A DNA stretch of 64,000 bases, from assembly GCF_020733705.1 (NCBI RefSeq), contig NZ_JAJFZM010000001.1, positions 248,001 through 312,000 of the forward strand. Reading direction: 5' to 3'. The notes beneath the pieces were generated by a model, which was given only the letters and a program-made list of their open reading frames with translations, did not search any database and was not told the DNA's origin. A program made the position numbers and the translations under genes. This DNA comes from Nocardia australiensis (GTDB taxonomy: Bacteria > Actinomycetota > Actinomycetes > Mycobacteriales > Mycobacteriaceae). Shown here piece by piece: positions 1 to 8,504 of the stretch. Every line of letters starts with the position of its first letter. Position 1 is the first letter of the stretch.

Positions 1-53
1 CTGTACGTCTGTTCGCCGGTGGGTCCCGGTGAGCGACGGGAAGTGGAGCAGAC

Positions 54-1826
54 ATGCTGGCCAGCGGTGACGTTTTCGCCGGTTATGTCATCGATCGACA
101 ATTGGGTCGCGGTGGCATGGGTTCGGTCTACCTGGCGAAACATCCTCGGCTGCCGCGGATGACGGCGCTCAAGTTGTTGAACAGAGAGATGTTCTTCGAT
201 AAGGAGGTGCGGGCGCGATTCGAACGGGAGGCGGATCTGGTCGCCCAGCTCGATCACCCCAGTATCGTCACGGTGTACGACCGCGGCCTCGACGACGAGC
301 AGCTGTGGATATCGATGCAGTACATCGACGGCGTGGACGCCGCGTCGGTCGATCCCGAGTCGCTGCCGCCGGAGCGGGCAGTGCAGATCATCAAGGAAAC
401 CGCGGACGCACTCGATTACGCGCACGGAATGGGTGTATTGCACCGCGATGTCAAACCGGCGAATATCCTGCTGGCCCGGTCCGGCAGCGGCCGGGGCGAA
501 CGGGTCTACCTGACCGATTTCGGCATCGCCCGGCTGCGTGACGACACCGGCCATCTCACCCAGACCGGCACCTTCACCGCGACACTCGCGTATGCCTCGC
601 CGGAACAGCTCACCGGCGCGACGCTCGATAATCGGTCGGACCAATATTCGCTGGCATGTTCACTGTTCTGGCTGTTCACCGGCACCGGGCCGTTCGCGGC
701 GACCAACCCGGCTGCGGTCATCCAGAGCCACCTACAGTCGGCGCCGCCCGCGCTCAGCTCCGCGCGACCGGGCATGCCCTACATCCTCGACGGCGTGCTC
801 GCCCGCGCGATGGCGAAGCGACCCGAAGACAGGTACCCCACCTGTTCGGATTTCGCCGCCGCCGCGCGCCAGGCGCTGCTCAATCCGAGTACGCCATCCA
901 TGCCGGTGGTCGGCGTGCCGCGCCCACAGACCGGACCACCGATCCCGGTGACCGGCTCGCCCTATTGGGTGGCCAATCGGCCCGCACCGCAGACGAGCGG
1001 GGCAGCGCCGCTTACCGGGCCGCCGATGACGAACCCGCCCTCGCTCACCTCGATGCCGCAGCAGCCGGTGCAGCAACCGCAGAGGCAGACCGGCCCGCCC
1101 CAGCAACAGCAGCCGATCGCGAATCATCCGTACAACCCACAGCAGGGATACGGATTCAACGCACCGCCACCACATCTCGGTGGTGGTCAGCGGCCGGGGC
1201 AACCGCCACGCCCCAAGTCGAACACCGGACTCATCATCGGTATCTGTGTCGGTGCGGTGGTGCTGATCCTGGTGGTGCTCTTGGTAATCGGCATCGTCGC
1301 GGGCAGCGATTCGACATCGAACAGCGGCGCGGCCAGCACCTCGACCTCCGGCAGCGCCGGATCGATCACCCCCAACGGCGATGCCATCAGCGCCGCCTTC
1401 CCGCGCATGGTGCCCGCCTCCGAGTCCGCCGACACCGGCTACAACGGCTCACACTGCATCGCGGCCGATTCGACCTCCCCGTCGCCGCCGACCACCGGCT
1501 CACCGGATTTCGGCAAGTGGGTGTTCGAATGGGATTGCTACGGCGGCGGGGAATCCTCGAAGCCGGACCCGTTCTACACGATCTTCGTGTTCGACTCGGC
1601 CGCGGACATCCAGGCGGTGATCAACGCCCTGCCGACCAATACCAAGTCGACAGACACCAATGGCGGAAAGACGTATACGAACTACAAATACGACAATGAC
1701 GGTCCCAAGATCCTCACGGTCTTCACCGGCGACCCGAGCCGCGCCCAGTTCCTGATGTACACCGACGGGCTCGCGGGCAGTATCGACAAGGCCATGCGCT
1801 GGTGGCGCAGCGCGCCGTTGAACTGA
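54..1826 (+). CDS. Transmembrane Ser/Thr protein kinase (Pkn family)
   Basis: A 590-residue receptor-like kinase that phosphorylates Ser/Thr on cytoplasmic proteins. The kinase domain (about residues 11-275) has every catalytic element: glycine loop at 18-25, Lys40, Glu59 in the REA helix, HRDVKPAN with catalytic Asp132 and Asn137, DFG at 155-157, a Thr-rich activation loop (about 165-177) and SPE at 182-184. A Pro/Gln-rich linker (about 280-388) leads to a single membrane helix (about 390-416). The last ~175 residues would lie outside the membrane and carry two Cys (in HCIAAD and WDCYGG) that could form a disulfide. The ligand and sensor fold are not recognised, so I do not assign it to a particular Pkn. 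The ATG follows a GTGGAG-like site. No regulator gene is adjacent. Confidence 0.95.
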   Translation: MLASGDVFAGYVIDRQLGRGGMGSVYLAKHPRLPRMTALKLLNREMFFDKEVRARFEREADLVAQLDHPSIVTVYDRGLDDEQLWISMQYIDGVDAASVDPESLPPERAVQIIKETADALDYAHGMGVLHRDVKPANILLARSGSGRGERVYLTDFGIARLRDDTGHLTQTGTFTATLAYASPEQLTGATLDNRSDQYSLACSLFWLFTGTGPFAATNPAAVIQSHLQSAPPALSSARPGMPYILDGVLARAMAKRPEDRYPTCSDFAAAARQALLNPSTPSMPVVGVPRPQTGPPIPVTGSPYWVANRPAPQTSGAAPLTGPPMTNPPSLTSMPQQPVQQPQRQTGPPQQQQPIANHPYNPQQGYGFNAPPPHLGGGQRPGQPPRPKSNTGLIIGICVGAVVLILVVLLVIGIVAGSDSTSNSGAASTSTSGSAGSITPNGDAISAAFPRMVPASESADTGYNGSHCIAADSTSPSPPTTGSPDFGKWVFEWDCYGGGESSKPDPFYTIFVFDSAADIQAVINALPTNTKSTDTNGGKTYTNYKYDNDGPKILTVFTGDPSRAQFLMYTDGLAGSIDKAMRWWRSAPLN

Positions 1827-1899
1827 CCTCCTCCGCACGCCTCGCTCGGCCGTACGCGCCCATCGACAAACCGGGTCACACCAACTTCGACGTCGCCCG

Positions 1900-2739
1900 T
1901 CACCCGAATTCGTAATGCACGAATTCGCGGACAGCCTCGAAGCCGATGGCACGGTAGATCTTATTCGACGTGGGGTTGGCGGTTTCGGCGAACAGGCACG
2001 CATCGATGCCATCGGCGCGCAGGGTGCGGGCCACATGAGCGGTGAGCATGCTGGCGTAGCCATGGCCGCGCTCTGCGGGCGGCGTGTAGACGGGACCGAT
2101 TCTGGCCCAGCCGAGGGCGGGGACGTGATGGGCGGCAACACATACCGGCCTGCCGTCGCGTTCCCAGAGCCACCACCGCCCGGCCGCAACGCGTTTGGCG
2201 ACAACCTCGCGCGTCCAGCCCTGCGGCCGCATCCCCGATTCGGCGCGCATGGCGTCCGACCATCGCGCACACAGTTCGACATCGGATCCGGCTGCGCGGC
2301 GCGGTGATCCGGCCGCATCGGGCGTCCGTAACGTGCCGAGGCGATACAGACGAGTGGCATAGGTCGGGTGAAAGCCACCGCCACGTAGCGCGCACCAGCG
2401 CTCGCCGAACCCGAGGACATCATCGATTGCACCCTCGACCCCACCGGCATCCGGTATCAGCTCGGCCAGCGCCTCGGCAACGAGACCCACACTGCCGCCG
2501 GCGAGTTCGCCAAGATACATGTCCCGGCCACCACCGCGCATGGCGACACCGACCACGGCGTCGCCATCGTGCACGGACAGGAAATGCGTCGGTTCGTCTC
2601 CGCTGTCGAAGTCGCCGAGCGTGTTGGCGATACCGGTGGTGATCACGGTGTGCCGCAAGGGGTCACGCCCCAGGAAGGCATCGGTACGTGATCGGAACTC
2701 CGCGGCGTCCGTGGTGGTCTCGACCTTCATGACGATCAC
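1900..2739 (-). CDS. GNAT-family N-acetyltransferase
   Basis: An acyl-CoA-dependent acetyltransferase; the substrate is not known. The C-terminal half holds the GNAT core: the acyl-CoA loop reads ERGHGYAS, followed by an amphipathic helix and the usual terminal block ETANPTSNKIYRAIGF. The N-terminal half (about 130 residues) is only loosely GNAT-like, as in two-domain members of the family. The start is uncertain. A GTG at 2739 sits five bases after GGGGA; an ATG three codons downstream (2730) is the alternative. The gene points away from the kinase and stops about 70 bp from the kinase stop, so the two are convergent. Nothing nearby reveals its target. Confidence 0.85.
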   Translation of the reverse strand: MIVMKVETTTDAAEFRSRTDAFLGRDPLRHTVITTGIANTLGDFDSGDEPTHFLSVHDGDAVVGVAMRGGGRDMYLGELAGGSVGLVAEALAELIPDAGGVEGAIDDVLGFGERWCALRGGGFHPTYATRLYRLGTLRTPDAAGSPRRAAGSDVELCARWSDAMRAESGMRPQGWTREVVAKRVAAGRWWLWERDGRPVCVAAHHVPALGWARIGPVYTPPAERGHGYASMLTAHVARTLRADGIDACLFAETANPTSNKIYRAIGFEAVREFVHYEFG

Positions 2740-2815
2740 GCTATTCCCCGAAGGTGCTGCGCGCTCACATTTTTCGCCGATACCACCGTGCGCCACGGCG
2801 CAAATATCGGTCGGG

Positions 2816-3097
2816 TCAGTCGCTTTCGCCGCCAGTGGTTCGTAGCCGGAGCAGAACCAGACCTGCCGTACAGGCGAGAATCAGTCCGGCAACGGCGATT
2901 AAGACACGCAGGTCCGCGATGCCGAGGATGGCCCCGGCGACGCCGCCGAGGAATATCAGCCATGCCAGCGCCCGCGACAGAATCGCGGACAGGGAACGGA
3001 CGGGTGGTTTGGACTCCATGCGCTGCGATGTTGCCGTAGCCGCCGCTGTGGCGTCCGAGGCGGTGTCTCGCAGTCTGGTTGTCGAGTAAGCTGCCAT
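2816..3097 (-). CDS. Small two-helix membrane protein
   Basis: A 93-residue protein of unknown function. Residues 1-35 are polar and rich in Ala, Thr and Ser, and should be cytoplasmic. Two hydrophobic helices follow, separated by a short Asp-Leu-Arg turn, and the tail is charged (RTTGGESD). A strong GAGGAG ribosome site precedes two tandem ATG codons (3098-3100 and 3095-3097); the second has the better spacing and is used here. The length and two-helix hairpin resemble small DUF-type membrane proteins common in actinomycetes, but I cannot name a family. It lies upstream of the acetyltransferase on the same strand, 76 bp away, and could be co-transcribed with it. Confidence 0.6.
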   Translation of the reverse strand: MAAYSTTRLRDTASDATAAATATSQRMESKPPVRSLSAILSRALAWLIFLGGVAGAILGIADLRVLIAVAGLILACTAGLVLLRLRTTGGESD

Positions 3098-3389
3098 CAT
3101 TCACTCCTCGATGACGCCGATTAGAGAATTGCCATCGCGCAAGCTGCTCAGCGCGTCTCTCATCTGGGTACAGGCGTCTCACACGTAACTTTGCCCACAC
3201 GCTACGACTCCGAGACGCACCAGGGCTGCGACACGTGCCGACGACACGCCGAAGAGATCAATTCGATATCTGAATTACCGATGTTTTACATGTATCGTGT
3301 CGGCACATCCCCAGCGACTTCCCACCTGGCCTCGGCGACCCGTCTCGGTTAATGTGAGCCAACTCGAAAGACAACGAGGAGTGTCACCG

Positions 3390-3857
3390 ATGGAGAGCAG
3401 CAGGGCCAAGATCGCCGGTCCGGCCATTGCCGTAGGCGCGGTCTCCCTCGGGCTCGTTCTGATCGGCGCCTGCGGAATCGGCAAGCACGACACCTATGTG
3501 GCACCCCCGCCGATCAAATCCGTATCCGACGCCGCCCCCGAACCGGTCCGGGAAGACACCACAACCAAATCCGTTGTGAAGGTACCCATCCCACCCTCTC
3601 CATCATGGCGCGTCGCCCCGGACGGGCCGCGCGTGCAGGTCGGATTCACCGTCCCCGAGACAGCCACCGCGACCGCGGAGTCCACCTCGAGCGAAACCAC
3701 GACCCGGCCGAGCCGGACGACAACGCCGCACAGCACCTATTCGCCGTCGCGCCCGCACGCGACCACCACCGAATCCGACGACGAAGCGCTCGACGAAACG
3801 CCGACCACAACGCTGCACGCCGACGAACCGGCGGATCTGCAGAACGACGGCGAGTAA
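3390..3857 (+). CDS. Putative lipoprotein with Thr/Ser-rich extracellular tail
   Basis: A 155-residue lipoprotein candidate. The ATG follows GAGGAG by eight bases. A positively charged start (ESSRAK) precedes a hydrophobic stretch ending in the lipobox LIGAC, with Cys28 as the lipidation site. The mature part is low-complexity: Pro-rich, then Thr/Ser/Pro-rich (about 85-125), then an acidic tail. Such regions are often O-mannosylated in mycolic actinomycetes (inference). No folded domain is visible except possibly a short segment around WRVAPDGPRVQVGFTVPE. Longer upstream reading frames lack a better ribosome site and would bury the signal sequence. The function is unknown. It is monocistronic and closed by a hairpin at 3863-3904. 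Confidence 0.7.
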   Translation: MESSRAKIAGPAIAVGAVSLGLVLIGACGIGKHDTYVAPPPIKSVSDAAPEPVREDTTTKSVVKVPIPPSPSWRVAPDGPRVQVGFTVPETATATAESTSSETTTRPSRTTTPHSTYSPSRPHATTTESDDEALDETPTTTLHADEPADLQNDGE

Positions 3858-3862
3858 TACCG

Positions 3863-3904
3863 TCGGCGGCGGTGCGCGAGCCGGGACTCACGCACCGCCG
3901 TCGA
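3863..3904. terminator. Bidirectional hairpin between convergent genes
   Basis: The arm CGGCGGTGCG (3867-3876) pairs perfectly with CGCACCGCCG (3891-3900). The stem extends about four more pairs, one of them a G-U wobble, to 3863 and 3904. The loop is 14 bases. It lies exactly between the stops of the lipoprotein (+) and the acyl-CoA dehydrogenase (-). A short T run follows on the plus strand (GGTTTA). Confidence 0.7.
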
Positions 3905-3907
3905 GGT

Positions 3908-5035
3908 TTACAGCTCGGCCAGGTCGTACCCGCCAACACGGTCGCTGAGCACCCGCAGATGCTCGAAACCACCGCCGAGGGTGCGCTCGATCGCGGTGAG
4001 CCGGGCGACGTAGTGGCCGACCGGATATTCCGCGGTGACGCCGATACCGCCGTGCATCTGAATCGCTTCCTGCCCAACGTGCCTGGCAGCGCGACCGACC
4101 TGTAGGCGGGCCCGCGACGCGACGACGGGATCCTCGGCACCGTCGGCCAGTGACGCGGTCGCGTACAGGCTCATGCTGCGCGCGAGTTCCAGCGAGACAT
4201 ACATATTCGCGGCCCGCTGGGTCAGCGTCTGGAACTTCGACAGGGTGACACCGAACTGCTTGCGCGTCCGCAGATACTCGGCGGTCAGCCGCAGCGCTTC
4301 GTCCATCGCCCCGATGGACTCCGCACAGAGCCCCGCCTGGGCGTGGCCGATCGTCGAGGCGATCGCGGTGCTCGCATCGAGGGTGTCGCCCAGCAATTCG
4401 GCCTCGGCCTTGTCGAATTCGATCTGCGCGCCGCGCTGTCCGTCGACGGTCCGATACGACTTGCGGACCACGCCCGCACCGTCCAGACCTACCAGGAACA
4501 GCCCGACCCCGCCGCCCGGCAGCACCGCGCTGACCACCAGCTCCTCGGCGCAGTCACCGTGTGGAACGGGGTTCTTCACTCCGGTCAGCACGTACGAATC
4601 ACCGTGCGCCACAGCGAGTGTGGTGAGCTCGGTGGACGGCCAGCGCACGCCCGGCTCGTTATGGGCGAAGGCGAGCAGCTTATTGCCCTCGACAACCTCG
4701 GGCAGGATTCGTTGCCGTTGTTGCGGGCTGCCGACCCGGGCGACCAGCCCACCGGGCACCAGCACCGCGTCCAGGATCGGTTCCGGCGCGAGCCTGCGGC
4801 CGACCTCCTCCAGCACGAGGTTCGTCTCTACCGGCCCGGCACCCACGCCGCCGTCCTCCTCGGTGAAGCTCAGGCCGAGCACGCCGAGTTCGGCCAGCTG
4901 ACGCCATACGTCACGGCTCCAGCCGAGTTCGGTGTCGGTCACTTTCAGCCGGGACTCGGGGTCGTAATTGCGGGCCAGCAGCTCGCGAACGGTGTCGCGG
5001 AGCATGATCTGTTCATCGGTGAGCTCGAAATCCAT
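3908..5035 (-). CDS. Acyl-CoA dehydrogenase, small-subunit type
   Basis: An FAD enzyme that oxidises acyl-CoA to enoyl-CoA, 375 residues. The N-terminal helical domain starts FELTDEQIMLRDTVRELL. The middle beta domain is poorly conserved for FAD contact (HNEPGVRWPSTELTT instead of the usual T/S-E-P-x-A-G-S-D). The C-terminal helical domain has RTRKQFGVTLSKFQTLTQ and IQMHGGIGVTAEYPVGHY. That mix is typical of the less-conserved partner in heterodimeric (alpha2beta2) dehydrogenases such as the PimC/PimD or paired FadE enzymes, in which each FAD site uses both chains. Its ATG is nine bases after the stop of the large-subunit gene, so the two form one operon. The acyl substrate (sterol side chain, dicarboxylate or other) cannot be read from sequence. 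Confidence 0.9.
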   Translation of the reverse strand: MDFELTDEQIMLRDTVRELLARNYDPESRLKVTDTELGWSRDVWRQLAELGVLGLSFTEEDGGVGAGPVETNLVLEEVGRRLAPEPILDAVLVPGGLVARVGSPQQRQRILPEVVEGNKLLAFAHNEPGVRWPSTELTTLAVAHGDSYVLTGVKNPVPHGDCAEELVVSAVLPGGGVGLFLVGLDGAGVVRKSYRTVDGQRGAQIEFDKAEAELLGDTLDASTAIASTIGHAQAGLCAESIGAMDEALRLTAEYLRTRKQFGVTLSKFQTLTQRAANMYVSLELARSMSLYATASLADGAEDPVVASRARLQVGRAARHVGQEAIQMHGGIGVTAEYPVGHYVARLTAIERTLGGGFEHLRVLSDRVGGYDLAEL

Positions 5036-5044
5036 GGTGGCGCC

Positions 5045-6217
5045 TCACAATCCGAGGATCGTGGAGGCGATGATGGTGCGCTGCACCTCGCTCGAGCCTC
5101 CGTAGATGGTTGTCTTGCGATAGTTCAGGTAGCCGGGGCCGCTGCGCTGCGCCCAGCCGGGCGAGGTGATGTCGCCGGAATCGACGGGCAACGCGTCCGC
5201 ACCGGCGATATCGAGCAACAGCTCGGTTGCCGCCTGCTGCAACTCCGACCCTCGCAGCTTCAGCACCGAGGACGCCGGATTCGGCTTGCCCTCGACGGAA
5301 TTCGAGACCACCCGCAACTGGGTGATCTCCAGCGCCAGCAGTTCGTTCTCCAGTTCGGCCACCCTGGCCGCGAAGACCGGGTCCTCGAGCAGGGTGCCGG
5401 AACCCGACCTGACCTGGCGCGCATAATCTTTCGCGACACCGATCTTGACCTTGGTGCGACCGACAGCGGTGATACCGGTGCGCTCATTGCCGAGTAGGAA
5501 TTTGGCGTAGGTCCAGCCCATGTTCTCGGCGCCGACCAGTTGATCGGCGGGCACCCGGACGTTTTCGAAGAAGACCTCGTTCACCTCGTAACCGCCGTCG
5601 ATCAGCTTGATCGGGCGAATGGTGACACCGGGCGACTTCACATCGAACAGCAAGAAGGAAATGCCCGCCTGCTTCTTCGGCGCGTTCGGATCGGTGCGTA
5701 CAAGACAGAAGATCCAGTCGGCATACTGCGCCAGCGTGGTCCAGATCTTCTGGCCGTTGACGATGTAGGAGTCGCCGTCACGCACCGCGGTGGTGCGCAG
5801 CGAGGCCAGATCCGACCCGGCATCGGGTTCCGAAAAGCCCTGGCACCACCAGATATCCAGCGCGGCGGTCGGCGGGAGGAACCGCTCCTTGATTTCCTGC
5901 GAGCCGAAGTGCGCGATCACGGGGCCGACCATCTGCGCATTGAACGTCAGCGGCTCGGGTACCGAAGCGAGCTGCATCTCGTCCTGCCAGATGTGGCGCT
6001 GCATCGGCGTCCAGTCCTTGCCACCCCACTCCACCGGCCAGTTGGGCACGGCGAGACCGTGATCATTCAGGATCTTGTGTGTGGTGACGACATCGTCGCG
6101 AGACAGCTCGCGGCCATATTTCGCGCGCTCGCGGATGGCCTCGGGGATCTCGGTCCGATAGAACTTTCGCAGCTCGTCGCGGAAGGCGACTTCGTCGGGG
6201 GAAAGGGATATTTTCAT
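5045..6217 (-). CDS. Acyl-CoA dehydrogenase, large-subunit type
   Basis: A 390-residue partner of the preceding dehydrogenase and first gene of the pair. It has the complete FAD-binding signature GFSEPDAGSDLASLRTTA, NGQKIWTT and the beta-domain strand VNEVFFENVRVPADQLVG. It ends with a C-terminal helical domain carrying the typical YGGSSEVQRTIIA. This places it with the large subunit of pimeloyl-CoA-type and FadE17/FadE29-like dehydrogenases. The ATG at 6217 follows GGGAG; a longer reading frame to 6292 adds an unlikely 25-residue extension. No ring- or sterol-degradation genes lie beside it, so the pathway is open. The upstream 200 bp to the divergent secreted-protein gene should hold promoters for both. 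Confidence 0.92.
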   Translation of the reverse strand: MKISLSPDEVAFRDELRKFYRTEIPEAIRERAKYGRELSRDDVVTTHKILNDHGLAVPNWPVEWGGKDWTPMQRHIWQDEMQLASVPEPLTFNAQMVGPVIAHFGSQEIKERFLPPTAALDIWWCQGFSEPDAGSDLASLRTTAVRDGDSYIVNGQKIWTTLAQYADWIFCLVRTDPNAPKKQAGISFLLFDVKSPGVTIRPIKLIDGGYEVNEVFFENVRVPADQLVGAENMGWTYAKFLLGNERTGITAVGRTKVKIGVAKDYARQVRSGSGTLLEDPVFAARVAELENELLALEITQLRVVSNSVEGKPNPASSVLKLRGSELQQAATELLLDIAGADALPVDSGDITSPGWAQRSGPGYLNYRKTTIYGGSSEVQRTIIASTILGL

Positions 6218-6414
6218 ACGCAACTCCCGTTGTGTCTCGTACGTCCGAGTCGAACCTACCCTTCGGTAATCTCTCACTGCCGATGGGATCACGACAGTGG
6301 GACACGCGTAGCCACTCGTCCGCGCCGATCTCCGTCGGCGTCACCGCCGACGGGCTGGTACCTTGCTGGCGTGGGTTAGGGAACCCTGCGGATCGGTATC
6401 TAGGAGTAGAACGA

Positions 6415-7200
6415 GTGAACGGCAGATCTATCGCACGCGCCGCGGCGGCAGTCACCTCCCTCGGCATCGGTGCGGTTCTGACCTTCGCCACGACGGCGGT
6501 TGCCGATCCCGTCGCACCAGCGCCGGTAGATACCGGGCCGGTAGCCGCCGGCCTGGCCGGACTCACCGATACCGCCGGATCCGACCCGACCGCGCAGGCA
6601 GGCGTCGCCGCGCTACGGCAATACAGCGACCTCGTCAATACGCCCGAGTTGCGCCATAAGGCCGGCACTTTCATCCCGTTCGCGTATGCCGCACCGACCT
6701 TCGGCTGCGGCAGCAATGGCCCGATCACCACCATCATCGCCGCGGCCACCACCAATGGCCCCACCCGGGATGAGGGCGCCAACCCCGACCCAGGCACGCT
6801 GCGATTCAGCGCCAGCCCCGCGCATTCCGGCGCCCCCCTGGCCTCCGGGTTGACGGTCGCCTGGATCAACATCAACACCGGGGCCAGCGGCTTCGACCAG
6901 CTCGACGACCGGACCGAAGTCGGCCTGCCGACGCTGTCGAAGACCGTCAAGAGCGGCCCCGGCCTGGTTCTGGCCTCGATGTGGGGAATCATCGACTACC
7001 CGTTCGCGCACTGCGTGATGACGCCGACCGTAGGCACCTTCTCGGTCCCGAACGCACCGACACCGACACCGACTCCCGACGCGCCCGCATCCGCGCCACC
7101 CGCCCCGACGGAAACCCCCGGCGGCCCGCAACAGGCTCCCGGCGGCTCCCCCGCCCCCGAGGCGACTGCGGCCCCGGCTACTCCGGCGCCACCCGCCTGA
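6415..7200 (+). CDS. Secreted protein with Pro/Ala-rich tail, unknown function
   Basis: A 261-residue exported protein. GTG start eight bases after AGGAG. A signal peptide (NGRSIAR, then a hydrophobic Ala/Leu/Val stretch) ends at ATTAVADP, a good signal peptidase I site. The central region (about 35-205) contains two Cys (GCGSNG and AHCVMTP), likely a disulfide, and ends in a beta-rich block with Trp residues (VAWININTG, MWGIIDYPF). The last 50 residues are Pro/Thr/Ala-rich, as in wall-associated linkers. I do not recognise a catalytic motif. Similar Ala/Pro-tailed secreted proteins of unknown role are frequent in Nocardia and Rhodococcus (inference from memory). It is monocistronic and convergent with the epoxide hydrolase. 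Confidence 0.75.
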   Translation: MNGRSIARAAAAVTSLGIGAVLTFATTAVADPVAPAPVDTGPVAAGLAGLTDTAGSDPTAQAGVAALRQYSDLVNTPELRHKAGTFIPFAYAAPTFGCGSNGPITTIIAAATTNGPTRDEGANPDPGTLRFSASPAHSGAPLASGLTVAWININTGASGFDQLDDRTEVGLPTLSKTVKSGPGLVLASMWGIIDYPFAHCVMTPTVGTFSVPNAPTPTPTPDAPASAPPAPTETPGGPQQAPGGSPAPEATAAPATPAPPA

Positions 7201-7259
7201 TGAGCGCGGTCGCCGGGTCAGTAGCGGCCCGGATTCGACTGCACTGAAAGTGCTTGTGG

Positions 7260-8408
7260 TCAGAGCAGTTTCGTAAAGAAGGCACGAATGTCGGCGACGT
7301 GCATATCCGGCAATTCCATGGCGATGAAATGATTACCGGTATTACCGTCTGGCCAGTGGGCGATGATGTTGTCCCGCTCGGCCAGGCGTCGCATGAGGCC
7401 GGAGCCACCCGCGTAAACACCGGTGGGAACCAGCTTTTGACCGTTGGGCCAAGCGAATCCACTGTCGCCGAGTCCGTCGTACATCGGCCAGGATGAGGTG
7501 GCGGCGGTGTTGGTGAACCAGTAAAGGGTGATATTGGTCAGCAGGTGGTCGCGGTCTATCACGTCCTCGGCGAGGCCGGCGAGCGGAGTGAAATCGTTGA
7601 ACTTCTGCATCAGCCAGGCCAGTAGTCCGACCGGCGAATCGGTCCAGGCGTGCGCGAAGGTTTGCGGAGCCGCGCGCAGTAGGATGTGGTGGTTCACGCC
7701 GCCGGTCATCCACTGCTGCATGAGATCCCATTCGGCGCGCTCATCCGGACTCATCGTGGGAACGTCGGCCGCGGTCGGCATGCCGATACCACCGTCGATG
7801 TGCACGCCGATCACTCGGTCGGGCGCAATGATCGCCATTTCGGGCGCAACGTAGGCACCGAGATCGCCACCCTGGGCGCCGTAGCGGTCGTAGCCGAGCC
7901 GTTGCATCAGGGCCACCCACATCTCGGCCACCCGGCGCACGGTCATACCGGTTTCGCCGGGAGCCTCGGAGAACGCGAAGCCGGGCACCGAGGGGATCAC
8001 CACATGGAACGCTTGCTTCGGATCGAGGCCATGGGCGCGCGGATCGGTCAGTAACCCAATGGTTTTGGTGAACTCGACGAACGAATTCGGCCAGCCGTGC
8101 GTGAGGATCAGCGCCACGGCATCCGGTTCGGGCGAGCGCACATGCACGAAATGCACGTCTAGGCCGTCGATTTCGGTAATGAATTGGGCAAACGTGTTCA
8201 ACGCCGCTTCCTGTGCCCGCCAGTCATAACCCGTGCGCCAGTATTCGGCCAGGTCCTTCAGATATTCGACCGGAACGCCGCGATCCCAGCCCGTGCCGGG
8301 CAGTTGCGCCGACCAGCGGGCGCGGGCCAGCCGATCGGTCAGATCGTCGAGGTCCGATTGCGGAATATCGATGTGGAAGGGGCGAATGGCGTTGTGATCG
8401 GCGCTCAT
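7260..8408 (-). CDS. Epoxide hydrolase family protein (EHN + alpha/beta hydrolase)
   Basis: Hydrolyses epoxides to diols through an Asp ester intermediate. The protein is 382 residues. Residues 1-110 form the EHN cap typical of microsomal-type epoxide hydrolases (FHIDIPQSDLDDLTDRL, RWSAQLPG, YDWRAQEAALN). The hydrolase core has the oxyanion motif HGWP (104-107), the nucleophile Asp182 in YGAQGGDLG and the C-terminal His in GNHFIAMELP. The start chosen is the ATG at 8408, eight bases after AAGGAG; the upstream ATGs have no such site. The gene is divergent from a WYL regulator, with a perfect palindrome in the 96 bp between them, so it is probably controlled by that regulator. The physiological substrate is unknown. 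Confidence 0.92.
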   Translation of the reverse strand: MSADHNAIRPFHIDIPQSDLDDLTDRLARARWSAQLPGTGWDRGVPVEYLKDLAEYWRTGYDWRAQEAALNTFAQFITEIDGLDVHFVHVRSPEPDAVALILTHGWPNSFVEFTKTIGLLTDPRAHGLDPKQAFHVVIPSVPGFAFSEAPGETGMTVRRVAEMWVALMQRLGYDRYGAQGGDLGAYVAPEMAIIAPDRVIGVHIDGGIGMPTAADVPTMSPDERAEWDLMQQWMTGGVNHHILLRAAPQTFAHAWTDSPVGLLAWLMQKFNDFTPLAGLAEDVIDRDHLLTNITLYWFTNTAATSSWPMYDGLGDSGFAWPNGQKLVPTGVYAGGSGLMRRLAERDNIIAHWPDGNTGNHFIAMELPDMHVADIRAFFTKLL

Positions 8409-8459
8409 CGGTACGGCTCCTTGACTGTCGGTCATTGGTTCGTCATCGACGCTAGACGC

Positions 8460-8486
8460 CATCTAGGACTGAATACGTCCTAGATG
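8460..8486. promoter_or_regulatory. Perfect 10+10 bp palindrome, probable operator
   Basis: CATCTAGGAC (8460-8469), a 7-base spacer, then GTCCTAGATG (8477-8486). It lies in the 96 bp between the divergent epoxide hydrolase and WYL regulator genes, 18 bases before the regulator ATG. The position suits autoregulation and control of the hydrolase. Confidence 0.65.
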
Positions 8487-8504
8487 TGTGGAATTCTGGC
8501 ATCC

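Noticed and set aside
7241..7253. Small GCACT/AGTGC hairpin between convergent genes
   Set aside because: Five base pairs with a three-base loop and no T run; too weak to call a terminator.
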